Assembly: GCF_900142985.1 (NCBI RefSeq)
Contig: NZ_LT670849.1
Span: 4,232,501 to 4,296,500, forward strand
DNA from: Bradyrhizobium erythrophlei
GTDB taxonomy: Bacteria > Pseudomonadota > Alphaproteobacteria > Rhizobiales > Xanthobacteraceae
DNA length: 64,000 nucleotides
Direction of reading: 5' to 3'
Below the pieces are notes generated by a model. That model was not told where the DNA came from. It did not search any database and worked only from the letters and a program-made list of their open reading frames with translations. Numbering within the stretch: the stretch's first letter is position 1; each line of letters begins with the position of its first letter. This document shows positions 1 through 13,884 of this stretch, in pieces. Made by a program: the position numbers and the translations under genes.

Positions 1-502
1 AGGCCGAGAAGCTGCCTTCGCCGGCGTCGTAACGCAGCTCGATCTCGCCGTTTTCGAGCGCCTTGCCGTAGGAGGAGCCGAGGATAGGAAGCAGCACGCC
101 GCCGCGCGCACGATAGGGCAACAGCTCCCAGTCGATGTCGAACGAAACCGCGTGTGGCGAAGCCTCGCCCCATTCCAGAACGTCAAGCCACCACGGATTG
201 TCGTCAAAGTGCACGCCGACATGGTTCGGGACGAAGTCGAGGATCAAGCCAAGGTCATGCTTCTTCAGCGTTTGGCTCAAGCGTTCAAAACCTTGGTCGC
301 CGCCGAGTTCGGGATTGATGACGGTATGGTCGACGACGTCATAGCCGTGGGTCGAACCCTTGCGTGCCTTGGTGAAGGGTGAGGCATAAACGTGGCTGAT
401 ACCGAGCGCTTTCAGATAGGGAACGACAGCAGATGCGGCATCGAAATCGAAGTTTGCGGTGAGTTGCAAACGGTAGGTCGCGATCGGAACGGCTGACGGC
501 AT
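1..502 (-). CDS. treY: Malto-oligosyltrehalose synthase (TreY), N-terminal part
   Basis: Only the first 167 codons are present; the gene runs off the left edge. The enzyme rearranges the reducing-end alpha-1,4 bond of maltodextrin to an alpha-1,1 bond, giving maltooligosyl trehalose, the substrate of TreZ next door. The translation opens with ATYRLQL, followed by KALGISHVYASPF, HGYDVVDH and LDFVPNHVG, which is the GH13 barrel start typical of TreY. The ATG at 502 overlaps the treZ stop (TGATG), so the two are translationally coupled. It is the last visible gene of the treS-glgB-glgX-treZ-treY operon. Catalytic residues lie beyond the window and cannot be checked. Confidence 0.93.
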   Translation of the reverse strand, partial: MPSAVPIATYRLQLTANFDFDAASAVVPYLKALGISHVYASPFTKARKGSTHGYDVVDHTVINPELGGDQGFERLSQTLKKHDLGLILDFVPNHVGVHFDDNPWWLDVLEWGEASPHAVSFDIDWELLPYRARGGVLLPILGSSYGKALENGEIELRYDAGEGSFSA

Positions 503-2265
503 CAGCGTGTTTCCACACACCAGAGCACGGACCAGGGTGTCATCGCGTCGCTTGGTGTGCCCCAGATCGGGGTTCCATGGTTTTCGTTGGCCTGGCCGGG
601 AATGGTGCGGTCGGCCAGATTGGCCAGGAGCGACAGCCTGGCGCCGTCGCCAAGATACCAGCTTGCGTTCAGCAATCCGCTGTCGGCCGCATGCGTCTCA
701 CCGAAGCGCGTGCCTGCAAGACGCGGCATGATGTGATGCCGACGAAGCGCCAGAAGCTCGCGCACCAGCGTCAACCGTTCGCGGCCGCTGCCATTCACGT
801 TATCCCAATCCAGAATGGCCGAGCGAAACGTGTCTTCGCTCAAGGGGTCCGGCACATCGCCGCCGAATTTGTCATAGGCCCAGGCATATTCGTCTCGGCG
901 GCCTTTGCGGACGGCTTCGGCAAGGCCGCCGTTGAAGTCGCAGAAGAATGGAAAGGGGGCTTTCGAGCCCCATTCCTCACCCATGAACAATAAGGGAATT
1001 GCAGGAGAGAGGAGCGTGATGGCAAAGGCGGCTTCGATGGCTTCTCGCTTCGCTAATGCCTCGAGCCGATCACCGAACGGGCGGTTGCCGATCTGGTCAT
1101 GGTTTTGCAGGAAGTTGACGAAGGCGGTTGGCGAAAGCCCGCCGCTTGTCTCGCCGCGCGGCTTTCCGCCGCGATGTTCGGAAGCCTCGCCTTGATAAGC
1201 GAAACCGGCACCAAGACAGCGGGCGACGTCGGCGAGCGGCGCGCGCTGATAATCGCGGTAGTAGCCTTGCTTCTCGCCGGTCAGCGTCACGTGCCAGGCG
1301 TGGTGATAGTCGTCGTTCCATTGCGCGCGATATTTCCCGCCTGGCGGCCCCGGCGCGGGGTCGAGCAGGCTGACGCAGTTGTCGTCGTTTTCGAGCACGA
1401 GATGGATATGGCGGCCGGTTTCGGCGGCGAGTTGACCTGCGGCGAGGCTGAGATCGTGCAGCATCGGGATTTCGCCGGTCTCGGTGATAGCGTGCACGGC
1501 GTCCAGCCGCAGCCCGTCGAAGCGGTATTCATCGAGCCAGTAGAGCGCGTTCTCGATCGCAAAGGCGCGCGCCTGCGGTACGCGATAATCGATGGCGCTG
1601 CCCCACGGCGTCTGCGCCTCGGTAAAGAACGCCGGCGCATAGCGGCCGAGATAATTTCCCTCCGGCCCGAAGTGATTATAGACGACATCGAGGAACACCA
1701 TCAGTCCGCGCAGATGCGCCTCGTCGACCAGGAGCTTCAAGTCTTCAGGGCGGCCATAGGCGCTGTCGGGCGCATACCACAGCACGCCGTCATAGCCCCA
1801 GTTGCGCGCGCCCGCGAAGTCCGCCAGCGGCAGCAACTCCAGCGCCGTGACGCCGGTCTCGATCAGATGATCGAGCTTGCCGATCATGGCCTTGTAAGTG
1901 CCTTCCTTTGTGAAGGCGCCGACATGCGCTTCCAGCAGCACGGTCTCGTGCCAGGGGCGACCGCGCCAATCCGTGGCGCGCCAGGCGTAGCTGCTATGAT
2001 CGATCACCTCGCTCGCGCCGAACACGTCGTCGGGCTGAAAGGCCGATGCGGGATCGGGGACATCGATCTCGTCGTCGATGCGAAACCGATAGCGCGTTCC
2101 GGCCTTGGCGTCGGGGATGGTGATTTCGAACCAGCCGTGTCTGGCGGACGCAAGCGGATGGCGCTGCTGGCCCAGAAGCAGATCGACGCGCCTGGCCGCC
2201 GGCGCCCACAGGCGAAACGCGGTGCCGTCAGTGGTCAGCTTTGGGCCAAAATGCCATTCATTCAT
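502..2265 (-). CDS. treZ: Malto-oligosyltrehalose trehalohydrolase (TreZ)
   Basis: The 587-residue protein has normal length for TreZ. It cleaves the alpha-1,4 bond next to the alpha-1,1-linked end of maltooligosyl trehalose, releasing trehalose in the cytoplasm. An N-terminal CBM48-like beta domain (about residues 1-100) precedes the GH13 barrel. Visible GH13 motifs are FLDVVYNHFG, FDGLRLDAVHA (nucleophile D255), LVLENDDN (acid E292) and FLQNHDQIGNRPFG (D390). ATG 2265 overlaps the glgX stop by four bases. Together with treY it forms the maltodextrin route to trehalose, parallel to the TreS route in the same operon. Confidence 0.96.
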   Translation of the reverse strand: MNEWHFGPKLTTDGTAFRLWAPAARRVDLLLGQQRHPLASARHGWFEITIPDAKAGTRYRFRIDDEIDVPDPASAFQPDDVFGASEVIDHSSYAWRATDWRGRPWHETVLLEAHVGAFTKEGTYKAMIGKLDHLIETGVTALELLPLADFAGARNWGYDGVLWYAPDSAYGRPEDLKLLVDEAHLRGLMVFLDVVYNHFGPEGNYLGRYAPAFFTEAQTPWGSAIDYRVPQARAFAIENALYWLDEYRFDGLRLDAVHAITETGEIPMLHDLSLAAGQLAAETGRHIHLVLENDDNCVSLLDPAPGPPGGKYRAQWNDDYHHAWHVTLTGEKQGYYRDYQRAPLADVARCLGAGFAYQGEASEHRGGKPRGETSGGLSPTAFVNFLQNHDQIGNRPFGDRLEALAKREAIEAAFAITLLSPAIPLLFMGEEWGSKAPFPFFCDFNGGLAEAVRKGRRDEYAWAYDKFGGDVPDPLSEDTFRSAILDWDNVNGSGRERLTLVRELLALRRHHIMPRLAGTRFGETHAADSGLLNASWYLGDGARLSLLANLADRTIPGQANENHGTPIWGTPSDAMTPWSVLWCVETR

Positions 2266-4337
2266 GCCGAACCTGAAAAGACCAGTACCGAGCGGGGTGG
2301 CGCGGTGGTCTCGCTTCCCGACGGGAAGTCCGCCGCCGTCTGCTTAACGTCGGCCGTGTTCAATAGTTGCTGCCAGCTCTTGTATTCCGGCAGTTTTGGC
2401 ATCCTGAATTTGATGGCTTCGGGCGCGGCATTGAGCACAATGAAGACCGGCGGATCGTTTTGTTCGACTGGTCCCAGCACGTAAGCAAGAAAGCGCCCTT
2501 CGGGAAATTTCCAGTCTTGTTCTTTCATATCCTCGGCGGCCGGCGTCAGCCACAGCACGCCGTAAGAACCGTCGGCACGCCGCCCGTCGAGCCAGCGCTG
2601 CTTACGGATTTGTGGAAAGCGACTACGAATTGCGGTCAAGTGGGCGATGAAATCGATGAGGTCGCTGCCCTCGCGGCCTGTGCCTTCCCAGCCGATCCAG
2701 CCGGTCTCGTTGTCCTGGCAATAGGCGTTGTTGTTGCCGTTCTGGCTGTTGCCGACCTCGTCGCCGGCGAGAATGAGCGGCACGCCCTGGGCCAGGAGAA
2801 GACAAGCGAGCTGGTTTCTGCGCAACCGGAGACGCAGCGCATTGATCGCGGAATCGTCGGTCGGGCCTTCGTGGCCGCAATTGTTGCTGTGGTTGTCGTT
2901 GGAGCCGTCGCGATTGTCTTCGCCGTTCGCCTCGTTGTGTTTGCTGTTATAGCTGAAGAGGTCGTTGAGCGTGAACCCGTCATGCACGGTGATGTGGTTG
3001 ATGCTCGCGCGCTGCACCCGACCGTCATGGTTGAACAGGTCAGACGAGCCGGTCATGCGGCTGGAGATTTCGCCGATCAGACTGCCTTCACCGCTCCAGT
3101 AACGGCGCATCGCGCTGCGGTAGCGGTCGTTCCATTCCGACCATTGCGAGGGAAAGCCGCCGACCTGGTAGCCGCCCATGCCGAGATCCCAGGGCTCGGC
3201 GACCAGCTTGGCGGTGGCAAGCACCGGATCCTGACGCACGGCAGTGAGGAAAGCGGAGTTGCGGTCGAAGCCGTTCGGGCCGCGGCCAAGCGTGGTGGCG
3301 AGATCGAAACGGAAGCCGTCGACATGGCAGACCTCGACCCAGTAGCGCAGCGAATCCATCACCATCTGCAAGACGCGGGGATGAGAGAGGTTCACCGAAT
3401 TGCCGCAACCGGTGAAATCGTCGTAGTAGCGCGGGTTCTCCGGCTTGAGCCAGTAATAAGAAGCGTTGTCGATGCCACGGAACGACAGCGTCGGCCCCAT
3501 ATGATTACCTTCGGCGGTGTGGTTATAGACGACGTCGAGCATCACCTCGATGCCGGCATCGTGCAATCGCGCTACCGCCGTGCGAAAAGAGTCGAGCGAA
3601 TTGTCCTGCGCATAGCGCGCTTCCGGCGCAAAGAACGCCAGCGTGTTGTAGCCCCAGTAATTGACGAGCTTCTTTTCGACCAGTACGCGGTCGTCCACCA
3701 GGCCGTGGATCGGCAGCAATTCGATCGTCGTGACCCCGAGCCGCTTGAGATGCGCAATCATCGCAGGTGAAGAGAGCCCGCCATAGGTGCCACGCAGATT
3801 GGGCGGAACGTCGTCGCGCCGTTGCGTCAGGCCCTTGACGTGGGCCTCATAGATAACGGTGTCCTCCCAGGGCACACTCGGCCTGACCTCGCGCCGGCCC
3901 CAGTTGAAGGCCTCGTCGACCACGACAGCTTTCGGCATGCCGCGCGCATTGTCGCGCCGGTCGAATGAAAGGTCCTCGCGCGCGCTCCCGGTGCGATAGC
4001 CGAAATGCGCATCGCTCCATACCAGCCGTCCGGCCATCCGCCGCGCATAGGGGTCGAGCAGCAGCTTGTTGGGATTGAAGCGGTGGCCTTGCTCCGGCGC
4101 GTAGGGGCCGTGAACGCGATAGCCGTAAAGCTGGCCCGGAGAGACGTCGTTGAGATAGCCGTGCCAGACGTCCTCGGTACGCTCGGGCAGTTCGATGCGC
4201 TCGATCTCGCGCCGGCCCTGGCCGTCGAACAGACAAAGCTCGACCTTTTGCGCGTTGGCTGTGAACAGCGCGAAGTTGGTTCCTCGTCCGTCCCAGCTTG
4301 CACCGAGGCGCGAGGGCGATCCCGCCGTCAGTCGCAT
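2262..4337 (-). CDS. glgX: Glycogen debranching enzyme (GlgX)
   Basis: This 691-residue GH13 protein hydrolyses alpha-1,6 branches of phosphorylase-limit glycogen and releases short maltodextrins. It has an N-terminal CBM48 domain (about 10-130) and a barrel with LDVVYNHTAEG, VDGFRFDLATT (D345), LVAEPWDLG (E381) and TVHDGFTLND (D453). The motif after the nucleophile, the 690-residue length and the linked glgB favour GlgX over a plain isoamylase. Its ATG shares one base with the glgB stop (TAATG). Its maltodextrin products are the substrates of TreY downstream and of MalQ encoded divergently. Confidence 0.95.
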   Translation of the reverse strand: MRLTAGSPSRLGASWDGRGTNFALFTANAQKVELCLFDGQGRREIERIELPERTEDVWHGYLNDVSPGQLYGYRVHGPYAPEQGHRFNPNKLLLDPYARRMAGRLVWSDAHFGYRTGSAREDLSFDRRDNARGMPKAVVVDEAFNWGRREVRPSVPWEDTVIYEAHVKGLTQRRDDVPPNLRGTYGGLSSPAMIAHLKRLGVTTIELLPIHGLVDDRVLVEKKLVNYWGYNTLAFFAPEARYAQDNSLDSFRTAVARLHDAGIEVMLDVVYNHTAEGNHMGPTLSFRGIDNASYYWLKPENPRYYDDFTGCGNSVNLSHPRVLQMVMDSLRYWVEVCHVDGFRFDLATTLGRGPNGFDRNSAFLTAVRQDPVLATAKLVAEPWDLGMGGYQVGGFPSQWSEWNDRYRSAMRRYWSGEGSLIGEISSRMTGSSDLFNHDGRVQRASINHITVHDGFTLNDLFSYNSKHNEANGEDNRDGSNDNHSNNCGHEGPTDDSAINALRLRLRRNQLACLLLAQGVPLILAGDEVGNSQNGNNNAYCQDNETGWIGWEGTGREGSDLIDFIAHLTAIRSRFPQIRKQRWLDGRRADGSYGVLWLTPAAEDMKEQDWKFPEGRFLAYVLGPVEQNDPPVFIVLNAAPEAIKFRMPKLPEYKSWQQLLNTADVKQTAADFPSGSETTAPPRSVLVFSGSA

Positions 4338-6483
4338 TAGTGGCTTTCAGGTACGAGAAAAATAGTGGCGAGCGGTGGAATGGTCAGTCTCAGTTCGGGC
4401 CCCATGCCCTCAAGCGTTTTGACTTCGCCGACATTGCCGACATTGCTGCCGCCATAATGCGACGAATCCGTATTGAGAACCTCGCGCCACGTGCCGGCGA
4501 TCGGCACGTGCACAATGTAATTGTGGTATACGTTCGGAGAGAAATTCGTCACGACAAGACAGCGCGCGCGCTCGTCCCGTCCCTTGCGCAACCAGGCAAA
4601 CACGTTGCCGTGCGAGTCGTCGGCCACCAGCCAATCGAACCCGGAAGGATCGCAATCGAGTTCGTGCAGCGCGGGCGTTTCACGATAAAGCCAGTTCAGG
4701 TCGCGGACCAGCGATTGCACGCCGGCGTGGGGCGCCTGCTGGAGCAGGTGCCAGTCGAGCGAATGGTCGTGATTCCATTCGTTCGATTGCGCAAATTCGC
4801 AGCCCATGAACAACAGCTTCTTGCCGGGATGGCCGAACATGAAGCCGTAATACGCACGCAAATTTGCAAAGCGCTGCCAGTCGTCGCCCGGCATGCGTCC
4901 GAGGATCGAGCGTTTGCCATGCACCACTTCGTCATGCGACAGCGGCAGGATGAAATTTTCGGAGAACGCGTAGTGCAGGCCGAACAGGATGTCGCCGTGA
5001 TGATATTGCCGGTGTATCGGCTCCTTGCCGATATACTTCAGCGTATCGTGCATCCAGCCCATGTTCCATTTGTAGCCGAAGCCGAGTCCGCCGAATTCCA
5101 CCGGGCGTGACACCTGCGGCCAGGCGGTGGATTCTTCCGCCGCGGTCGTGGCATGCGGGAATTGGCCGAACACCTCGGTGTTGAAGCGGCGCAGGAAGGC
5201 GATGGCGTCGAGATTTTCCCGCCCGCCGAACCGGTTGGGCACCCATTCGCCGGCCGGCCGGCTGTAGTCGAGATAAAGCATCGAGGCCACGGCATCGACG
5301 CGCAGGCCGTCGATGCCGTAACGATCGAGCCAGAACAGCGCGTTCGAGACCAGGAAATTGACGGCCTCGGTACGTCCGTAATTATAGATCAGCGTGCCCC
5401 AGTCGAGGTGCCGGCCCTGAAGCGGATTGGCGTGTTCGTAGAGCGCGGTGCCATCGAAACGGCCGAGCCCGTGCGGGTCGTCGGGGAAATGTCCGGGCAC
5501 CCAGTCGAGCCACACGCCAAGCCCCTGGGCATGGCAGGCTTCGATCAGCGCGGCAAAATCCTCAGGCCCGCCAAAGCGGCTGGTCGGGGCGAACAATCCG
5601 GTCGGCTGATAGCCCCATGAGCCGTCGAAGGGATGTTCGCTCACGGGCAAAAATTCGATGTGGGTGAAGCCCATGTCGTGGGCGTAGGCTGGCAGCTGCT
5701 CGGCCATTTCGCGATAGGTCAGCCATTCGTTGTTGCCCTTGCGCCGCCATGATCCGAGATGGACCTCGTAGATCGACACCGGCCCGTTCAACGAATTGAT
5801 ATCGACGGAAGCCGGGCGGGGGCGCGGCAGCTTCTCCTCGTCGAACACGACGGAGGCTGTGCTCGGGCGGATTTCGGCGGCAAAGGCCAGCGGGTCGGAT
5901 TTCAGCGGCAGATGTTCGCCCTGCCGGCTGAAGATGTTGAACTTGTACCGGTCGCCTTGCGCGGCGTGCGGGATGAACAGCTCCCAATAACCGAGGCCGC
6001 GCACGCGCATCGGGTGACGCCGCGGATTCCAGAAATTGAAGTCGCCGACCACGCTGACTTGCCGCGCGTTGGGCGCGAACACCACGAAGGCGACGCCCGG
6101 TACGCCCTCCATCTCCATCGGATGGGCGCCAAGCTTTTCGTAAAGCTTTTGGTGGGTGCCTTCGCCGAGCAGATAGAGATCGTAGTCGGTCAGGACGGGC
6201 GGAAAGCGGTAGGGATCGTCAAGGTCGACCACCTTCTCGCCGAAGCGCGCGCGCAATTGATAGGCGGTCGAGCCGTTGGGCAGAACGCCGGCGAACAGGC
6301 CATCGTCGTGGATACGTGTCAGCGCGGCCGCCTCGCCATGCGGGGCGATCGCATCGACTTTCTCCGCCTCGGGCAGGAAAGCGCGCACGACCGTCTGGCC
6401 GTCTTCCTTGTGAGGGCCGAGATACTGAAACGGATCGGAGTGACGGCCTTCCAGGATCGCATAGGCTTCGGCAGAAAGCTTGG

Positions 6484-6487
<4 letters not shown>
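4337..6487 (-). CDS. glgB: 1,4-alpha-glucan branching enzyme (GlgB)
   Basis: The 716-residue GH13 branching enzyme moves a cut alpha-1,4 segment to an alpha-1,6 position in glycogen. An N-terminal domain and a CBM48 domain (about 1-220) precede the barrel. Motifs are [25 protein letters not shown] (nucleophile D398), AAEESTAWP (acid E451) and [12 protein letters not shown] (D519). The start ATG overlaps the treS stop (ATGA). Placement directly behind a TreS-maltokinase gene is the order found in GlgE-pathway clusters, although glgE itself is not in this window. Confidence 0.97.
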
Positions 6488-10005
<3,518 letters not shown>

Positions 10006-10099
10006 TTCTATCCTCTTCCGAAATCGGTAGAATTTGCGGCGATCTCCCGCTTTACCTGTTTCCCCCTCTGTTCTCTATTTTCTGCAAATGGCGTGCCGA
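10006..10099. promoter_or_regulatory. Divergent treS/malQ intergenic region
   Basis: The 94 bases between the oppositely oriented treS operon and malQ must hold the promoters of both. A Shine-Dalgarno AGGA for treS is read on the minus strand at 10014-10011. A pyrimidine-rich run (TTTCCCCCTCTG) lies near 10060-10072. No convincing -35/-10 pair or operator could be picked by eye. Confidence 0.45.
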
Positions 10100-12076
10100 A
10101 TGGACGTTTATGACCGTGCCAAGGAATTGGGTATCCAGACCGAGTTTGTGGACGGTCAGGGTCACCGCCACCTGACAGATGCGACCGCGCTCAAGATCAT
10201 CCTTGATGCCCTTCCGGAGCGAAATCCGCCCCGGTTTCTGGCCGGCCCTGTCGTTATCCGCTCCCGTGAACCCGCGCGCACCGAATTGAGCGCGGCGGCC
10301 GTACTCCCGGTCTCCTGGACGCTCATGGCCGGCAGTGAAGTGATCGCGCAAGGCGAGGCGGAGGGCTGCGTCATTGCCTGGCCGGCCAACTGGCAGCAAG
10401 GGATCTATCGCCTGCGGCTTACCGACGCGGCCTCGTTCAGCGAGGAGGTCCCGCTGATCGTCTCGCCGCCGGGCGCCTTTTCCGGGGAGTTCGATCGCGG
10501 CTGGCTCATCGCCGTCCAGCTTTATAGCGTTCGTTCGCGACGCAACTGGGGCATCGGCGATTTTACGGATCTGGCCGCGCTGCTCGAACTGGCCGCGCAG
10601 CTCGGGGCGGATGGCATCGGCCTCAATCCGCTGCACGCGCTGTTCGACGACAAGCCGGCCGATTGCAGTCCCTATTCGCCGAACAGCCGGCTGTTTCTCA
10701 ACCCGCTCTATATCGATGTCGAACAGATCCCCGAATTCGAGGCTGGCCGCGAGGCTCATAAGGCCGCCGCGCGCTTAAGGGAGGGCCATCTCGTCGATTA
10801 CAAGGGCGTGGCTGATCTCAAATGGCGGGCGTTGCGCGCGGCCTTTGCGAAGTTCAAGGCGCGCCCGGCCAAGGGGCGGAAGGAAGACTTCGATGCCTTC
10901 CGCGCCGAGCGCGCGCCGCTGCTGTCGCGGTTTGCCTGCTTTGAAGCGTTGCGGCACCGGCTCGACCAGCCGTGGTGGGAGTGGCCGGCCGAATGGCGCG
11001 TACCGGATGACGCCAAATGCACGGAGCTGCGCCAGGGCGAATTCGCGACCGAGATCGAATTCGTCGAGTTCGTGCAATGGACCGCCGACCGGCAGTTGCG
11101 TGCCTGTCGCGATCTGGCGCATCAACTCGGCCTGAAGGTCGGGCTTTATCTCGACGTCGCGGTCGGCGTGCAGTCCGGCGGCTTCGATGCCTGGAACGAA
11201 CAGACAGCGATCTCGCGTCATCTGTCGGTCGGCGCGCCGCCCGATCCGCTCAACCTCGCCGGCCAGAATTGGGGTCTTGCCGGCTTCAATGCCGCCGGTC
11301 TCGAACTGCAATCGTTCGCGCCGTTCTGCGAGATGCTCGGCGCCTCGATGCGCTACGCCGGCGCGATCAGGCTGGACCATGTGCTTGGCCTGAAGCGGCT
11401 TTACCTCGTGCCGCACGGCTTTGCCGCCGACAATGGCGCCTATGTGCAAATGCCGTTCGAGGCGCTGCTGGCGGCGACTGCGATGGAGAGCGCGGCGCAT
11501 CGTTGCATCGTGATCGGCGAAGATCTCGGCACGGTGCCGGAAGGCTTTCGCGATACGATGGCATCCTGGGGTATCTGGTCGTATCTCGTCATGATGTTCG
11601 AACGCGACGACCGCGGCGCATTCCGCACGCCTGATTATTATCTGCCGAACGCACTCGTGACCTTCAACACCCACGATCTGTCGACTTACGCGGGCTGGCG
11701 TTCGTTTGCCGATCTCAAGATCAAGCGCTCGATCGGCATCGACCCCGGCGAGAGCGATGATGCGCGCTGGCACGCGCTGACCATGCTCGACGAGGTGCTT
11801 CGCCATCATGCGATTCACGACAACGACCTCTATGCCGTGGCGGCTTTCATGTCGAAGACGCGATCGCGTCTGCTTGCGATCTCGCTCGAGGACCTGCTCG
11901 GCGTGATCGATCAGCCGAACATTCCGGGCACCGTGGATGAACACCCGAACTGGCGGCAGCGGTTGCCGGTCGCGGTCGACGACATTGCCCAGGAAATCGA
12001 TATCGAAGCGCTGAAGGATGCAACACAGGAGCGGGCGAGCGGCCACGGCCTGAACGAGGCCGCCGCCAGCCGATAG
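10100..12076 (+). CDS. malQ: 4-alpha-glucanotransferase (MalQ)
   Basis: This GH77 amylomaltase of 658 residues transfers alpha-1,4-glucan segments between maltodextrins and releases glucose. The motifs SPYSPNSRLFLNPLYID, AIRLDHVLGLKRLYLVP (nucleophile Asp), IGEDLGTVP (acid Glu) and FNTHDLSTYAGW are those of GH77. An N-terminal beta domain of roughly 130 residues precedes the barrel. I chose ATG 10100 because the protein begins with a normal MalQ N-terminus (MDVYDRAKELGI); ATG 10088 in the same frame adds four residues. Neither has a clear ribosome site. It is followed after six bases by the GH15 gene, so the two are probably cotranscribed. Confidence 0.94.
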   Translation: MDVYDRAKELGIQTEFVDGQGHRHLTDATALKIILDALPERNPPRFLAGPVVIRSREPARTELSAAAVLPVSWTLMAGSEVIAQGEAEGCVIAWPANWQQGIYRLRLTDAASFSEEVPLIVSPPGAFSGEFDRGWLIAVQLYSVRSRRNWGIGDFTDLAALLELAAQLGADGIGLNPLHALFDDKPADCSPYSPNSRLFLNPLYIDVEQIPEFEAGREAHKAAARLREGHLVDYKGVADLKWRALRAAFAKFKARPAKGRKEDFDAFRAERAPLLSRFACFEALRHRLDQPWWEWPAEWRVPDDAKCTELRQGEFATEIEFVEFVQWTADRQLRACRDLAHQLGLKVGLYLDVAVGVQSGGFDAWNEQTAISRHLSVGAPPDPLNLAGQNWGLAGFNAAGLELQSFAPFCEMLGASMRYAGAIRLDHVLGLKRLYLVPHGFAADNGAYVQMPFEALLAATAMESAAHRCIVIGEDLGTVPEGFRDTMASWGIWSYLVMMFERDDRGAFRTPDYYLPNALVTFNTHDLSTYAGWRSFADLKIKRSIGIDPGESDDARWHALTMLDEVLRHHAIHDNDLYAVAAFMSKTRSRLLAISLEDLLGVIDQPNIPGTVDEHPNWRQRLPVAVDDIAQEIDIEALKDATQERASGHGLNEAAASR

Positions 12077-12082
12077 TATAAC

Positions 12083-13882
12083 GTGTCCAAAATCGAAGAT
12101 TACGGCCTGATCGGGGATTGCGAGACCGCGGCTCTGGTCGGCCGCGATGGTTCGATCGACTGGCTGTGCTGGCCGGCCTTCGATTCCGATGCCTGTTTTG
12201 CCGCCATCCTCGGCACACGCAAGAACGGCCGCTGGCAGATTGCGCCGGCGCTGGAGGTCGTGAACACGTCGCGCCGTTACTGGGACAACACGCTGATCCT
12301 GGAGACGCGATTCGAGACCAAAGATGGCGCCGTTTCCGTCATCGACTTCATGCCGCCGCGCGGAAACGCTTCCGACGTGGTCCGCCTCGTCCGTGGCATG
12401 AAAGGCGACGTGAAGATGCGGATGGAACTCGTCATCCGCTTTGGGACGGGTTCGGAGATTCCGTGGGTCAAGCGTACCGAAAACGGCGCGCTGCTGGCGA
12501 TCTGCGGACCGGACATGACCGTGTTGCGAACGCCCGTGAAGCTGCGCGGCGAAGATATGACCACGGTTTCCGATTTCGAGGTGAGCGAAGGCAAGACCAT
12601 TCCTTTCGTTCTGACCTATGGGGCTTCGCATCTGGAATTGCCAAATCCGATCGATCCCGCCCGCGCTTTACAGGATACCGAGGACTTCTGGCTCGATTGG
12701 TGCAGCCGTTGCACCTATGACGGCGACAGCCGCGACCTCGTGATGCGCTCCCTGATCACGCTCAAGGCGCTGACCTATGAGCCGACCGGCGGCATCGTCG
12801 CCGCGCCCACCACATCGCTGCCGGAAAAGCTCGGTGGTAGCAGAAACTGGGACTATCGATATTGCTGGCTGCGCGATGCGACCTTCACGCTGCTGGCGCT
12901 GATGAATTCGGGTTATACCGAGGAAGCCTCCGATTGGCACAATTGGCTGTTACGCGCGGCAGCCGGCGCGCCCGATAACATGCAGATCATGTACGGCATC
13001 AAGGGCGAGCGTCGCCTCCTCGAGTGGGAGGCCGGCTGGTTGCCCGGCTATGAAGGTGCGCAGCCGGTGCGGCTCGGCAATGCGGCGCATGCCCAGTTGC
13101 AGCTCGATGTCTACGGCGAATTGATGGATGCGTTCCACCAGTCACGGGTGACCAAGCTGAAGCTCGATGACGGGACCTGGGATCTCGAATGCACCGTGCT
13201 CCATCACCTCGCCGATGTCTGGGATCAGCCGGACCACGGTATCTGGGAGCGGCGCGGTGAGGGCCGTCACTATGTATTTTCCAAAGTCATGTGCTGGGTC
13301 GCATTCGACCGCGGCGTCAAGAGCGCGGAGGAATTCGGCTTCAAGGCGCCGCTCGATCGTTGGAAGGCCTTGCGCGATGCCATCCATCGCGACGTCTGCG
13401 AGAAAGGATTCGATCGCAGACTGAACAGTTTTGTCGAATCCTACGGCGCGGAAGTATTCGACGCCAGTCTCCTGCTGCTGCCGGCGGTCGGCTTCCTGCC
13501 GGGTTCGGATCCGCGCATCCGCGGCACGATCGCCGCGATCGAGCGCCACATGATGCGGGATGGCTTTGTGCTGCGGCACGATCCGCGCGAGATCACGCAG
13601 GAGACACAACCGATCGAGGGGGCTTTCCTGGCGTGCTCGCTTTGGCTTGCGGATGCCTATGTGCTGTGCGGCGAGATCGACAAGGCGCAAGCGCTGTTCG
13701 ACCGCGTGGTCGCCGTCGCCAACGATCTTGGGTTGCTCGCCGAAGAATACGATTCAGGCGCGGGCCGCCAGACCGGAAATTTTCCGCAAGCCTTGACCCA
13801 TATCGCGCTGATCAACACCGCGCATAACCTGAACGAAGCCAGGCATGCCAACGACAAGCCGGCGATGCAGCGGTCGAAGTAG
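12083..13882 (+). CDS. Glycoside hydrolase family 15 protein (glucoamylase or trehalase type)
   Basis: The 599-residue cytoplasmic protein starts at GTG with the N-terminus YGLIGDCETAALVGRDGSID, characteristic of bacterial GH15 proteins. Later motifs are GGSRNWDYRYCWLRDATFTL, EWEAGWLPGYEGAQPVRLGN and FVLRHDPREITQETQPIEGAFL. GH15 enzymes remove glucose from maltodextrin ends by inversion, but mycobacterial members of this subgroup are trehalases. Given the neighbours, both substrates are plausible, and sequence alone does not decide. No signal peptide is seen. The gene ends two bases before the convergent HAD gene. Confidence 0.88.
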   Translation: MSKIEDYGLIGDCETAALVGRDGSIDWLCWPAFDSDACFAAILGTRKNGRWQIAPALEVVNTSRRYWDNTLILETRFETKDGAVSVIDFMPPRGNASDVVRLVRGMKGDVKMRMELVIRFGTGSEIPWVKRTENGALLAICGPDMTVLRTPVKLRGEDMTTVSDFEVSEGKTIPFVLTYGASHLELPNPIDPARALQDTEDFWLDWCSRCTYDGDSRDLVMRSLITLKALTYEPTGGIVAAPTTSLPEKLGGSRNWDYRYCWLRDATFTLLALMNSGYTEEASDWHNWLLRAAAGAPDNMQIMYGIKGERRLLEWEAGWLPGYEGAQPVRLGNAAHAQLQLDVYGELMDAFHQSRVTKLKLDDGTWDLECTVLHHLADVWDQPDHGIWERRGEGRHYVFSKVMCWVAFDRGVKSAEEFGFKAPLDRWKALRDAIHRDVCEKGFDRRLNSFVESYGAEVFDASLLLLPAVGFLPGSDPRIRGTIAAIERHMMRDGFVLRHDPREITQETQPIEGAFLACSLWLADAYVLCGEIDKAQALFDRVVAVANDLGLLAEEYDSGAGRQTGNFPQALTHIALINTAHNLNEARHANDKPAMQRSK

Positions 13883-13884
13883 GC

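Noticed and set aside
1099-2484. Long plus-strand frame of 461 codons opposite treZ and glgX
   Set aside because: It is the antisense shadow of two clear GH13 genes; its translation has no family motifs and reflects high-GC third positions.
10775-12631. 618-codon minus-strand frame opposite malQ and the GH15 gene
   Set aside because: Spans two well-supported rightward genes and has no recognisable protein features.
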